From NCBI GenBank assembly GCA_961205875.1, contig OY540809.1:12908267-12972266 (forward strand): 64,000 bases of DNA. Reading direction: 5' to 3'. Made by a program: the position numbers and the translations under genes. Source of the stretch: Sialis fuliginosa (taxonomy: Eukaryota > Arthropoda > Insecta > Megaloptera > Sialidae). Positions 12,740 to 24,110 of this stretch are shown here, one piece after another. Numbering within the stretch: position 1 is the stretch's first letter; the number at the start of each line of letters is the position of its first letter. The notes below the pieces were generated by a model. It was not told the DNA's origin and made no database searches. It saw only the letters and a program-made list of their open reading frames with translations.

Positions 12740-13010
12740 CCCCATCTTATGTCGGAGATACGTTTTTGAAAACGCATCATTTTTAATTTCGATCACCCGT
12801 TCAAAGTTTACAACTATTTTTCCAAAAATTTGAAAAAAACATATCTCGAGAATGGTTTGAGACACTTTGAGATACAGACCCGAGGTTTGAAAATATCAAC
12901 TTTTTACGTTATTTTTTTGTAATAAACATACTTTAAACGAAATTGAACAAAAATGTCTAGTCAAATTACAACATTTTATAGAAATATCAACTTTAAGATA
13001 AGAAATAAGA
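12740..13010. repeat. Dispersed repeat containing GATCACCCGTTCAAA
   Basis: GATCACCCGTTCAAAG, ATATCTCGAGAATGG and TAATAAACATACTTTAAACG recur at 23800-24110 and 36010-36480 with the same order of blocks. No ORF; family unknown. Confidence 0.65.
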
Positions 13011-13327
13011 AGAAATATCATAACTTACTAAAAAAATAATAATTGCCATGTATGTAATTTATTATTTAAAATACATTTATTTAAACAGAACGGTTCAATA
13101 CATCATTTAAAGTTATAATCACGAGCTGCCACTGAGATGTGAAAACAAAGCACCGTCGAAATGAAAATAAAAAACTGTCACGGACTTTTATGAATGAAAT
13201 GATATCCGCTCAGGCTATACCCTGGTTAGTCTATTCATCGAATTAGTGTAGAAAGAAATAAAGTTGTATAAGAAGCGTGAATAGAAAACTATAAGAAGGA
13301 AAAGAACATCCTTTGACTATGAAGAAT

Positions 13328-13368
13328 CAGTGGCGTAACCAGCTGACCCCTCACTTACTACGCCTCTG
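13328..13368. mobile_element. Minimal CAGTGGCG hAT-family remnant
   Basis: CAGTGGCGTAACCAG and the imperfect mirror CTTACTACGCCTCTG within 41 bp. Probably an internally deleted or abortive copy. Confidence 0.5.
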
Positions 13369-13380
13369 TACAGAAATCAT

Positions 13381-14183
13381 TGTAAATGTGAAAGTGTGTC
13401 TATCTCTCTGCTTGTTACCTTTTCTCAGCTAAACCGCTGAACCGATCTTGATGAAATTTGGCAGAGAGATAGCTTGCATCCTGAAGAAGGACAGGCTACT
13501 TTGTTTCCCGAAAATTGATTAGATAAAAAATGGGTGTGTGTACTTTTGTACGTGCGATAGGTTGAGTTAGTTTAACCCATTAACGCCCAAAAGAAAACAA
13601 AAACATGCAGAAGTTTTTTAAAATGAAATTAAGTAGGTACACATACAATATATTTAACTAAATATTACTACAAAAACTTTTTTTTATTTAAGAAAAAAAA
13701 TAATAGTGTGAATTCGAGCGAGTAAATTTGGCAGATATGAAGTCTACTTTGTGTGAGACTGCTTTTTTGATATCATTTTTTTAGATAAATTTCATTTAAA
13801 AATCAAGTTATGTGTATATTTAAGTTATTTCATATTATTTAAACAAAATTCGAAATCACATGCTTCAGTTGGATAAAATATATTAGCATATCACATGCCT
13901 CTATTTATAGAAATAATTCGCAGCAACTAAAACGTCTAAACACTCATCAGATTTTATTTGTTGTACTACTAGCACCTGATTTTTAAGGAAATATTGTGAA
14001 TTCATATCCATAGAAAACAACACGAATTATAATATGAGGTGTACACAAATGTGTACCTGCTTTATCGACTATATCATAATAGAAATCTGTATTTTATATC
14101 TGTATTATTTACCTAACCTAACTTCATGGTGTTTTTTTCAATAACCTAAATTCCACGCGAACGAAGTCGCGGGTAACAGCTCT
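13381..14183 (+). mobile_element. Helitron-like repeat interrupted by another insertion
   Basis: The 5' part (13381-13573) has the AACCGATCTTGATGAAATTT core. The 3' part (about 14060-14183) has TTCCACGCGAACGAAGTCGC and GGGTAACAGCT. Between them lies about 0.5 kb starting with a piggyBac-like end, TTAACCCATTAACGCCCAA; its partner end is not found. Confidence 0.6.
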
Positions 14184-14295
14184 CTAATTCGAAATATTTA
14201 TTTAATTGTAAATTTTTAAATAAATTTTAATTGGTATCAATAACAATGAACATAGTAACACAAAATTATCTATATGCATTCTTAATTTAAATTAA

Positions 14296-14661
14296 CCCTT
14301 TGGACGCGAACGTTGACTAAAGTCGATTATATTTTTTTTTCGACGCGAAAATCGACTCAAAAAAAAACCGTTGCACGCGGAAATCAATTTTCATTTTAGA
14401 AAAAATGTAAATATCAGTGAAATATTCAGTACAATCTTTCACCCCGTCCTTTGTTTATTCATTTGTGTATGTTAATTTTATATTTATCTATGTAAAATAA
14501 AAATTATACTAAAAATTTTATGTTTCACTAAAACATTAATCCTCAATATCAACCTTCTTATATGCAATTTCATGTTAAATTGACATCATGAAAAGAAAAT
14601 GTAAATAAAATAAAAACATTTTGAGGAATAAGTGTTCCACGACATGGTCGCGTCCAAAGGG
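14296..14661. mobile_element. piggyBac-type MITE
   Basis: Termini CCCTTTGGACGCGAAC and CCCTTTGGACGCGACC (inverted), flanked by TTAA at 14292-14295 and 14662-14665. The TTAA duplication and CCC start are diagnostic of piggyBac. 366 bp, no transposase. Confidence 0.9.
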
Positions 14662-14665
14662 TTAA

Positions 14666-15753
14666 AATTGCTACAAAACATACTAGTATTTTGAAAGGTA
14701 CAAGTACATACAAATTACTATGTATATAGGTACCAACATTGCAATGGATATCTGGCATTTTAAATTACATAGAATTACGATAAAAAAAACTATCGTTACA
14801 TCTCTGTATTTGGCGATTTTCAAGCAATACTAAAGAACAATCGGATGCGAAATAATATACAGGTCTATTGTTTCTAGTTGGCTGTGTCGCCGCACCTTCT
14901 TGCCGAAGCATGTCCATCTGCGACCGTGCATTGCACTCATCGCCAACTTGTCATTTTCACTACCTACTGTTCTACTTGCAACGGGTGATTAATGCCTTCA
15001 GATGCATCCGTTATTTATTACAAAAATGTCATTTGTTAACAATTAACAATTATTCGTAAATTGGTTGAGAAAACACAGAGCACTGTCACTATGCAATTCT
15101 TTTAAATCAGTTTAACCATGTAGGAAATTACAAAGGGGCCACGGTTGGCCCAGGCTTGCGCCAATGCTAGCCAACACTGGGCCAAGATACAAATGATAAC
15201 TTCGTTCAAGACTCGGCCAAGGCTTGTCGTACCAAAGCTGGCTCAGACTTGGCGCAATCTTGGGTAAATAATAGGTGTGCTATCGATGTCAAGCTAATAA
15301 AAAACTTTTTAAGAAATAAAAAAATGAAACCAATTTCAAAAACTGTTTTATTTAAAATATTTCTTATTTTTTTACTGACGTATGTATTGTAGAAGAAAAA
15401 TAAATTTAGAAAATAATAATCAGTAACCAGCTAGCCCACCACTGTAAGGGGGAAGAGACCCTCCTGCCCCCCTGCACTAGTTACGCCACTGTCTTAACCA
15501 GCCTCCTAAAAATTATAACACGTAATGTTTATATTGACAAACTATACTCGGTCGAGTGCCACTATATAGCTACCTACGCAAAAACCATTTCCGAAATGCG
15601 AACATTACAATGGGCAATCATTCATTGCGACAGTGATACGTCATTTCCTCTACTCAATTTATCAGATCACTCGATTTAAACACACACTGATAAAAGAAGG
15701 TTAGATAAGATACGTGGTGTCGCTGAAACAGTGTGCCTGTTTCATCTGTATAT
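14666..15753. other. Intergenic with two minor repeats
   Basis: 15125-15250 is unusually GC-rich with several imperfect copies of a GGCCAAGGCTTG-like word. 15297-15345 is a copy of the AAAAACTTTTTAAG repeat. 15421-15491 is a CAGTGGCG-family remnant (right end CTAGTTACGCCACTG). No gene. Confidence 0.5.
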
Positions 15754-15885
15754 AAGGTAATGGCACCAGTTATGGCCGCTATAAGAGCAAGGTTTACTGT
15801 TTTTGTAATTCTCATGAAATCATGTTACTAATAAAACAAGTAACTCTTTATTTAATCAATTTAATTACCAAAGTCCGCAAATATA
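15754..15885. mobile_element. Left part of a GGTACTGGTACCAGT MITE split by the 6.36-kb element
   Basis: AAGGTAATGGCACCAGT, then CATGTTACTAATAAAACAAG and AATTACCAAAGTCCGCAAAT. It resumes at 22246 and matches the uninterrupted copy at 30871-31387. Confidence 0.8.
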
Positions 15886-15901
15886 CACTGTCAAAAATTT
15901 A

Positions 15902-16339
15902 TTTAGTAATTTTACAAAAATGTGTAGGAAGTTTTTACGCACCACAATTTTCGGAATTATGGAACACAGTTTTGTAAATTTACTATACAATTTATCACAA
16001 CTCAATTTTAAACTATTACAAATCATCTGTCGCAAAATTACTAATCATTTACTAGACTTATGTTTAGTAATATTACTGTACATTATTCGTAATTTTACTA
16101 AGCCAAATGTTTCTAATAATTTTAGTAATTTTACAAAAATGTGTAGGAAGTTTTTACGCACCACAATTTTCGGAATTATGGAACACAGTTTTGTAAATTT
16201 ACTATACAATTTATCACAACTCAATTTTAAACTATTACAAATCATCTGTCGCAAAATTACTAATCATTTACTAGACTTATGTTTAGTAATATTACTGTAC
16301 ATTATTCGTAATTTTACTAAGCCAAATGTTTCTAATAAT
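15902..16339 (+). repeat. Two near-identical 219-bp tandem repeats
   Basis: TGTGTAGGAAGTTTTTACGC starts at 15920 and again at 16139; both copies appear identical. Because 219 is a multiple of three, a 158-codon open frame runs through both, but it is repeat-derived (MCRKFLRTT repeated). Degenerate copies continue to about 16680. Confidence 0.92.
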
Positions 16340-16927
16340 TTTAGTAATTTTACAAAAATTTATTGTAATTATACTAGACAATTTATACCAATTTAGTTTA
16401 GAAAAATTACAAACTATTTGTTGCAATATTACTAACCTTTATTAAAAAATTGTTTAGTAATATTACAATACAATAGTCGGAATTTTACTAAACAAATTAG
16501 ATTAAATACATTTAGTAATTTTACAACCATATATCGTAATTTTTCAACCCAACTAATACCAATTTAGTTTCGAAAAATTACAAACTATTTGTTGCAGTAT
16601 TGAATTTTTACTACCCAACTTACATCAAGTCAATTTGAAAAAAATACAAACCGCTCGTTGCAATATTACTATGCATCGGGATATAACTTGCATAGCTTTA
16701 TTTCAATATCAGACTGTAATTTTACTGAAAAAAATTGTTAAATCAATGAATGCTACAACAGCGTATTTTAGTGTTAAATATAAAATATTTATTAAATATT
16801 AATTTATTAATTATTTAATTAACAATTAAACATATGTCATTAATTATAACAGTGTTATCAATAATTTATATTATGAAAATAATAACATAATTTAATGCTA
16901 ACACAAATTTTAAATTTTTTTTGAAGA

Positions 16928-18328
16928 TTATTCTGACGTTTTGATTGCCACATAATTAGTTGCCAAATCACGAGTAATGTAGGCACGGAGTATCTTTCCA
17001 ATATTCTTGGTTATATCTACTGTCTTGTTTATTTAGCATAACAATTTGTAAATCTAAAAAAAGAAAATTATTATTCATGTCTTATAAACGAATTATATAA
17101 AATAGGGCTTATATAAAAAAATAATAATTTTATTTGTGATTACTTACCAATTTTTTTTTTAAATCAACATCATTTTTAATTTTATCATTAAATTTAATAA
17201 AACTTTCTTCATTTTGTAGTGGAAGAATCATGTCAAATTCACTCTCAGAGTTACTGATTTCGTCACTCAAAATGCTTGTTGAATTATGAAGTTTTTCAAT
17301 GACATTTTCAAGGCTTTGTAATCTGGTTGAATAATTGGTTAATTGACTTCCTAAATTTGACAAACGTTTGCCGATGCTTACAAAACAGCTCGATATGAAT
17401 TGATGCAGATCTTCTGTAACAAAAAAAATCACGTTTCCAATACACATTAAAGAAAAAAAAAACGATGTATGTTTTTACCTATTGTCATTGGTTGATTTGC
17501 ACTGGTCTCGAGTTTTTCTTCAGCTTTTTTTTTTACAATCCTTTTTGGATTTAATATATTGTTTGGATCTAATCCGTTAGTGTTGTCTTCATCACTGGAA
17601 AATTCCGTTGAAGTTGACTTAATGTCAGTGTCATCAGATGGGTGACAACTTGGGATTGAAATCGATTTAGAATTCAATTTTTTTCTTTTTGTGTGTTGAC
17701 TTTTAGGATTAGATGAATCTAACATTAAAAAAAATATATTTGTTGCATATTTATAACAAAAAATTTTACCAAAAAAAATTAAAACTACTTACGAATTTTT
17801 ATACCAAGATCGTCTGTCCATTTCAATGCTGCTTGACTAAATTGTTTGTTAATGAGCTCTTTATTCTTTGCAACAAATTTGCGCTTCAGAGCCTTCTTAT
17901 CAGTATCTGCTTTTTTTTTGCAGATTCTTCATTTGCTGTCGAGTATACATATGGTTTTGTTTCTAACTCAACGATTTTATTTTCAGCTTCTTTATAAGTA
18001 TCTAAAAAATTGATTAATAATATGTCAAAATATTTTTTTTGCTCATAAAAAATTAATAAAATGTAAAAAAATTAATATTGTGGTAAAGAATTTATTTTAA
18101 AATAACATATCATTACTTACGAGCACTTCCGCGAATATCCACTAGAAATGTTGGCTATGTAGATTTGGGTGGTTCTAAATTTTTCACCATTTCTTGCAGT
18201 TCTTCGCATACATTTGGATCATCAAGCAGGCCTGGCATATATTTGCAATATACCTTATCAGAATCTTCTTCAAAATGAAGCCATGTATATATAATATAAT
18301 ATAATATAAGACGATATTTATGATCCAT
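16928..18328 (-). pseudogene. Decayed five-exon gene resembling DUF4806-domain proteins, carried in a 6.36-kb transposon
   Basis: Exons on the minus strand: 18328-18121 (starts MDHKYRL), 18001-17793, 17718-17479, 17413-17148 and 17053-16928, each bounded by GT/AG with donors such as GTAAGT. Phases match across the joins except inside exon 2. Damage: an in-frame TAG at 18157-18155, a one-base frameshift at an A run in exon 2 (length 209 nt does not fit the phases), and a TAA early in exon 5. That TAA is avoided only if a weak AAG acceptor a little downstream is used. Exon 3 is Ser/Lys rich (HTKRKK, SSDEDN). Exon 4 has a coiled-coil-like stretch, then FDMILPLQNEESFIKF and DVDLKKKL. Exon 5 has NIGKILRAYITRDLATNYV. 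The last three segments resemble, from memory, the DUF4806 pattern found in many insect and Hydra proteins. No transposase motif is visible. Function unknown. Confidence 0.55.
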
Positions 18329-18820
18329 GTCTATAAAAAACAAAACAAAAAGTGGGTATGTGTACTTATGTACACGCGTTAGAAGTTATACTTATTTGTC
18401 GTGAAATTTTAAAACACTTATCAAAATTTGATTACACATTTCAAATATTAAAATCTTAGTTTTGGAAAAAAATTATTTGAAACAAGAAAATATTTCTTTT
18501 GCCTTAAAATTTTAACTCCAAAAATAAAAATCATTTGTTTAGACAAATGGCTACAGCTTAAAGATGTAAGTAGGTGAAAAAGTTACCTGAATTATAACAG
18601 ATATATATTCAATAAACGTTAAAAACAATTATTGGATTAAACAACAGAATTATAAAAAATCACTTGTAGCAGCATCAATCTTTACACAACAAATTTTTAA
18701 TAACGACTGTTCAAAAATCGTATTATTGCTCATACGCAGTAGCTTAGCATCGTGAGAAAATAAAATGTAACAAAATTTACCCCTTCCGCCAGCGCGTTCA
18801 CATGAAACTATGTTCTATAC

Positions 18821-20628
18821 CAGTATTTCTCAAACTTTTTGAATTGAATCACTCATAATTGTGATTAATAGCGAAATTTAATATCAATAATAATTAATAA
18901 CAAGTTAATAACTTATCTCGAGTACATCTTTGAACAAAATATTATTTGTATATTTTTCGACATTAACTTAACTAACTAATTGAGTTTACTTAAAATATTT
19001 TAAATTAAATTTAATGTGATGAGTGAGCGCGGCTTTGTTTTGATGTTGGTCAGTACTGAAAATACCATTTCGTATAATAGGGCGAGCGGATTACAGCTAT
19101 TTCGAGTACACTAACCAACCAATCGACGTTCTAGTGGCTAAAAATGATTTTATTAAATTCTTTATATTTTTCTGAGAAAAAACATCTATATACATGATAT
19201 TTTTTTATGCGGTCCTTCAATAGGTACACACATTTTTTTGTTTAATAAATCTAAATCTGCATTAAAAAATCTGAAAAAATTATGTAAGCTTCATTGGATT
19301 AAAATGAACATTTTTTGTCTCATAAACTTTTTTTTTAAAGCTATAGTTTTGAAGATAAAAAATATTTTAACTTTAAAAATAGCGAAAAATTCGTATATTT
19401 GTGAATTTTTTTCTCGGTAACTAATTGTTCAATCAGAATAAAACATAAACAAAAAGAATCAGCCAACTTTAAACTATAATTAGATTTTTTTTCATTTTGA
19501 TTATTACTGTAATTAAATGTAAAAACTTCATTAGAGCCGAACTCACTACTTGCGCCGTAAATCGATACCATGGCTGGCTACAATTTTCGTTTAATAATTG
19601 AAATATTTAAATACTGGGATGAAAGTTTCAATAAAAACACTTTAGAATATTTTTATTGCACATTTATTTGTTACAATTATTTTCTTTATTGTTACACTTA
19701 TCAAAACATCTACAAACTGAACAACATTTTAAATCTAAATCCAAACAAGAGCATGTTTTAGCTGTACAAGGAAATTTTCCGCAACAAGAACAGAAATATT
19801 TTTTGTAGATGTTCTGATAAGTATAATATTATAATAAAGAAAATAATCGTGACAAATAAATGTGCAATAAAAATATTCTAAAGTGTTTTTATTGATGCAT
19901 TCATCCCAGTATTTAAATATTTCAATTATTATTAAATGAATGTTGTAGCCAGCCATGGTATCGATTTACGGCGCAAAGAGTGAGTTCGGCTCTAATGAAG
20001 TTTTTACATTTAATTACAGTAATGATCAAAATGAAAAAAAATATAGTTATAGTTCAAAGTTGACTGATTCTTTTTGTTTTTGATTTATTTTGATTGAACA
20101 ATTAGTTTCCGAGAAAAAAAATCACAAATATACGAATTTTTCGCTATTTTTAAAGTATAAATATTTTTTATCTTCAAAACAATTGATTTTAAAAAAAAGT
20201 TTATGAGACAAAAAATGTTCATTTTAATCCAATGAAGCTTACATAATTTTTTCAGATTTTTTAATGCAGATTTAGATTTATTAAACAAAAAAATGTGTGT
20301 ACCTATTGAAGGACCGCATAAAAAAATATCATGTATATAGATGTTTTTTCTCAGAAAAATATAAAGAATTTAATAAAATCATTTTTAGCCACTAGAACGT
20401 CGATTGGTCGGTTATTGTCATTTCTAAGCGAGCTAGACTCGATAATCCGCTCGCCTATAAATAAGTTGGTTGCAAATGGCAAGAGAACTGTCATTGTTAA
20501 TTCAGCGAATAGTGGACACTGTTTTCACACCAAGTAAAAAAGAATTGTTTGCTTACTAAACTCGGTTTATGTCATCAATTTTTCTGCGACCTTCCTAGGA
20601 GTCGCGACCCACACTTTGAGAATCACTG
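18821..20628. mobile_element. Foldback hAT element nested in the CACTG transposon
   Basis: Ends CAGTATTTCTCAAACTTT and CAGTGATTCTCAAAGTGTGG (inverted), the familiar hAT form, with a perfect 8-bp duplication TTCTATAC at 18813-18820 and 20629-20636. Inside, arms of about 640 bp (19081-19718 and about 19800-20456) are near-perfect inverted copies around an 80-bp loop. No transposase. Confidence 0.93.
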
Positions 20629-21239
20629 TTCTATACTTGTGTCGGCATGTCAAAAGAAACGCAACAATGATTTTTTCTATGCTGGTCGGGACTTGCAAAT
20701 TCGAATAAAATTAAAGGTTGTTTTACACCGGCATATGGAGCATTTATAAAGGTTGTTTTAGGCATTTTGACCAGTTTATATATAATTCATAAATAATAAT
20801 TAGCAAAGATTTACTTACTTTCAAATATAAAAAATGTTGATATGCAGATTTGAACATACCCTATTACACTTACAATTAAATTTTATCACTATTTTTTACC
20901 ACAGTGAATAATTCGGTTCTTTCACAATTTTTTTTATACACTTGATCGATTCTATGAGGTTTTTTTTATAAAACTAACATATTTCATATTCAGAAACAAC
21001 ATGTATATTAAAACATTTTAATAAAAAAAAAATATTTTTTTATAATCTATACTTCATACTTGCAATTCAAGTATAAATGTTTGCTACTAATTTTACTTAG
21101 AACTGCATTCAAATTAAATTTTAAATCTGCATAAGTCACAATTTTATAAAAATGCAAAATAAATATACCAAGTTTTATACTTGAAACTACACAGCAGAAT
21201 TAGAAGATTACATAAAACTATATGATTGTAAGAGACACT

Positions 21240-22200
21240 AGTAAAAATATAAACAAATCTAAAGTAATTAAAGTTTTACAATTTTTCAATCACTTTTTGC
21301 AATTTGGATTACGTATTTCAGTTAGTCATTTTTTTGATAACTGTAGTAAGATTAGACTACAAATAGGTATAGAAATTTTACAAAATTTTAGACTTGAAAT
21401 TACAAACAAGAATTGTAAAAATACATAGCGCTCATGACTTGAAAGAAATTTTGTAAAAATGCAAACAGAATTTTCAAAAAAAAAGTAATGATTTGTAAAT
21501 TTCCTGTAATTGTAACTGCAAGTTTCGGTTAGTAATTTTACTATTAATCTTGGTAAAATCAAAATCCGAATATGTGTAGAAATTTTACAAAGTTTTAGAC
21601 TTGAAATTACAAATAAGAATTGTAAAAATACATAGCGCTCATGACTTGAATGAATTTTTGTAAAAATGCAAACAGAATTTGAAAAAATAAATAATAATTT
21701 GTAAATTTCCAATCACTTCTTGAGATTGTAATTGCAAATTTTGGTTAGTAATTTTACAGATAAATGTGGTAAAATTAAATTCCGAATATGTGTAGAAATT
21801 TTACAAAGTTTTAGACTTAAAATTACAAACAAGACTTGTAAAAATACATAGCGCTCATGACTTGAATGAATTTTTGTAAAAATGCAAACAGAATTTGAAA
21901 AAATAAATAATGATTTGTAAATTTCCAATCACTTCTTGAGATTGTAATTGCAAATTTTGGTTAGTAATTTTACAGATAATTGTGGTAAAATTAAATTCCG
22001 AATATGTATGGAAATTTTACAAAACTTTAGATTTAATTCTACAACTTTGAATGGTAAAATTACAACAAGTTTCTGACGAATACAAAAAATTTGTAAAATT
22101 GCAACCTGCTTAGTACTCTTGTTATTACAAATTGCAATATTACTACGAATGCGTTTGAAAATTCCAATACAATACGAGAGTTTGTAATTTTACAAAGCAA
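21240..22200. repeat. Right subterminal tandem repeats (units of about 207-216 bp)
   Basis: CATAGCGCTCATGACTTGAA occurs at 21424, 21631 and 21847, each followed by TTTTTGTAAAAATGCAAAC or a variant and a TTACAAA-rich segment. Divergence between units is higher than at the left end. Confidence 0.88.
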
Positions 22201-22245
22201 CTGCTTAGTAAAAATGTAGTAAATTTACAAAAATTTTTAACAGTG

Positions 22246-22370
22246 TAGTTTGTTTTTTTAAATTATAGCCTTTTATTTTGTTTTTCTCCAGTAATGGGTA
22301 AAGTAAAATCAGTAATGAGCTAATGAGCACGCATTGATGGACACTTGCTAATGCTTACAAAAATAATATT
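22246..22370. mobile_element. Right part of the split GGTACTGGTACCAGT MITE
   Basis: TAGTTTGTTTTTTTAAATTA, then CTCCAGTAATGGGTAAAG match 31028-31090. The outer terminal repeat is lost or diverged. Confidence 0.7.
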
Positions 22371-23427
22371 TTTTTTTTTTAATTTTATTTCAATGATTCA
22401 TAACAGAAAAAAATGTTTATAATAAAAGTTGTAGAGAACGTTATTTTCTAAAATTTTTAACTTATTCTTTTTTTGTGTCTTTTATGAATTGACAAAAACA
22501 ATTTTTTTAGTTTTTATTTAAAAATAATTTTAATAATATGAATAATCTTAAATATATGTATAGAAATAATAATATCTAAAACGTGTTCTACTGTTGAAAT
22601 ATAAAATAAAAAAGAAGCCTTTGACAAAACAACATTTTTTAAACAGAAAAACTATTATATCGATTTATAATAAAAACGTTTGAAATAAAATCACAGAATA
22701 GAATTAAAATATATCTCAAACATTAACAAAAACAACAATGAATGTAATGTAGTTTATATCAAAAAAGTGTTGACTTATGTAATTTCTTCTGTATCATGAT
22801 GTATAAAGAAGTCTTGTGCCGGCCAGAGCAGTTTATTTAATTTTATTTTTATACAACCCTGAATAAAATTGATTTCGAATGAATTGAATAAAGTTTGAAC
22901 CAATTTGACCAATTTAATAATTCTGTCGTTCTCAACGGGGGGGGTATGAAGGAAGTGATATATAATATCAATAAATCATAACAGACAATCGCAGGTTGCT
23001 ATGGCCGCGATAGTTACGTATTGATCAAACTTTATTATCGTACCTGGTACGGGCCTGAATTCAGACCATTCATCTTTAGTTAGTGAATGTAATTCACCGC
23101 CTGGAAAATACGAACGCTCGAGTATATTATACCTACACATATTTGGATTGTAAAATCGTTTTTTAGTTATCAAGATGGTTTTTAAGTTGATACGTGTTTT
23201 AAAAGATAAAAATGCGAGGAATGAGTACAAAAAATAAACATACACCACTTAAAGTCAATAGAGATATCGCTGCACTTTATACATTTAGATACAGACGTCC
23301 CAAACATATGGATCTTTAGGGTATAATCATGAATATGTCATATAACTTTGATACCGCATGCCTGAAAGCTAGAAAATTTTAGTAATTTCTTCATACTAAT
23401 ACTTATTAACTTTACCATGGTTTCTTA
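22371..23427. other. Intergenic; one exon-like segment
   Basis: AT-rich with a G9 run at about 22937. On the minus strand 23100-23044 looks like a 57-nt exon (see findings). Otherwise nothing supported. Confidence 0.4.
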
Positions 23428-23758
23428 TGACCGGTATTATAAAGAATTTGCTTGAGTGCAAATGCATATTTGCTTCCAGCTAACGCTATCTGCTAGCTGT
23501 CAAATTGTTATGAAATTGCTCGATATTTTAAAGCAGTGGTAATAAATGTATAATAATGTAAATGCTTACCATTTTATGAGGTACATTTGGCAGTATTTAT
23601 TTTAAGTCGCTGATTGTACTAATCGCGTATAAGGTTATCATATCGACGATTTCATTCGCTACATCTGTGTTGTCATTTATATTAAATACCTAGCAGATAG
23701 CGTCATCTAGAAGCTAATTTGCTTTTGCACTCAAGTAAATTCTTTATAATAACGGACA
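23428..23758. mobile_element. Harbinger-like MITE, subfamily B (331 bp)
   Basis: TGACCGGTATTATAAAGAAT on the left, mirrored by ATTCTTTATAATAACGGACA, with TTA on both sides. Inner ends read TTGCACTCAAG and AGCTAACGCTATCTGCTAG. Confidence 0.85.
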
Positions 23759-23799
23759 TTAGTCATTTGAACTAATTATATAACCTTCACCACAAGAAA

Positions 23800-24110
23800 A
23801 CAATGTCACGAGTTTCGACTTCACAAGAAGTCCACATCAGGTGCATCAAACCGTTCTCGAGATATGATCTTTCAAAATTTTATTTTTTTCAGAATTTTGG
23901 AGAAAAATGGCCGTAACGTCAAAATCTATATAATGACATGTGAATTTTAAAGTAATACACATGCCATTATATAGATTTTGACACGCTGATTTCAAATCTG
24001 TCATTTAAAATCAATTACGATCACCCGTTCAAAAGTTACGGCTATGTTTCTCCAAAACTTTTTAATAAATAAAATAATCTAAAATAAAGTCTGAAATGAT
24101 CTGTATATAT
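23800..24110. repeat. Dispersed repeat with internal hairpin
   Basis: Second member of the GATCACCCGTTCAAA family. At about 23927-23985, GTCAAAATCTATATAATGAC is mirrored by GCCATTATATAGATTTTGAC. Confidence 0.7.

Larger units (their letters stand above)
15886..22245. mobile_element. 6.36-kb CACTG-ended DNA transposon with TA duplication and subterminal repeats
   Basis: Ends CACTGTCAAAAATTT (15886) and CACTGTTAAAAATTT (inverted, ending 22245), flanked by TA. The same host sequence without the insert occurs at 31021-31045 (GCAAATATAGTTT), so the boundary and TA duplication are directly supported. Tandem subterminal repeats occupy both ends (15902-16600 and 21240-22200). The cargo is a decayed spliced gene (16928-18328) and a nested foldback hAT (18821-20628). 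Subterminal repeats and CACTG termini point to the CMC (CACTA/Mirage) group; the TA duplication would also suit a Tc1/mariner relative. No transposase found, so non-autonomous. Confidence 0.85.

Noticed and set aside
15920..16396. 158-codon open frame as a repeat protein
   Set aside because: Explained by two 219-bp subterminal repeats; no start context or domain.
19238..20288. Paired open frames beginning MFNKSKSALKNL on both strands
   Set aside because: Both arms of the foldback hAT encode the same words; not genes.
21240..22200. CRISPR-like array
   Set aside because: Units are about 210 bp, diverged and within a eukaryotic transposon; no short repeat-spacer pattern.
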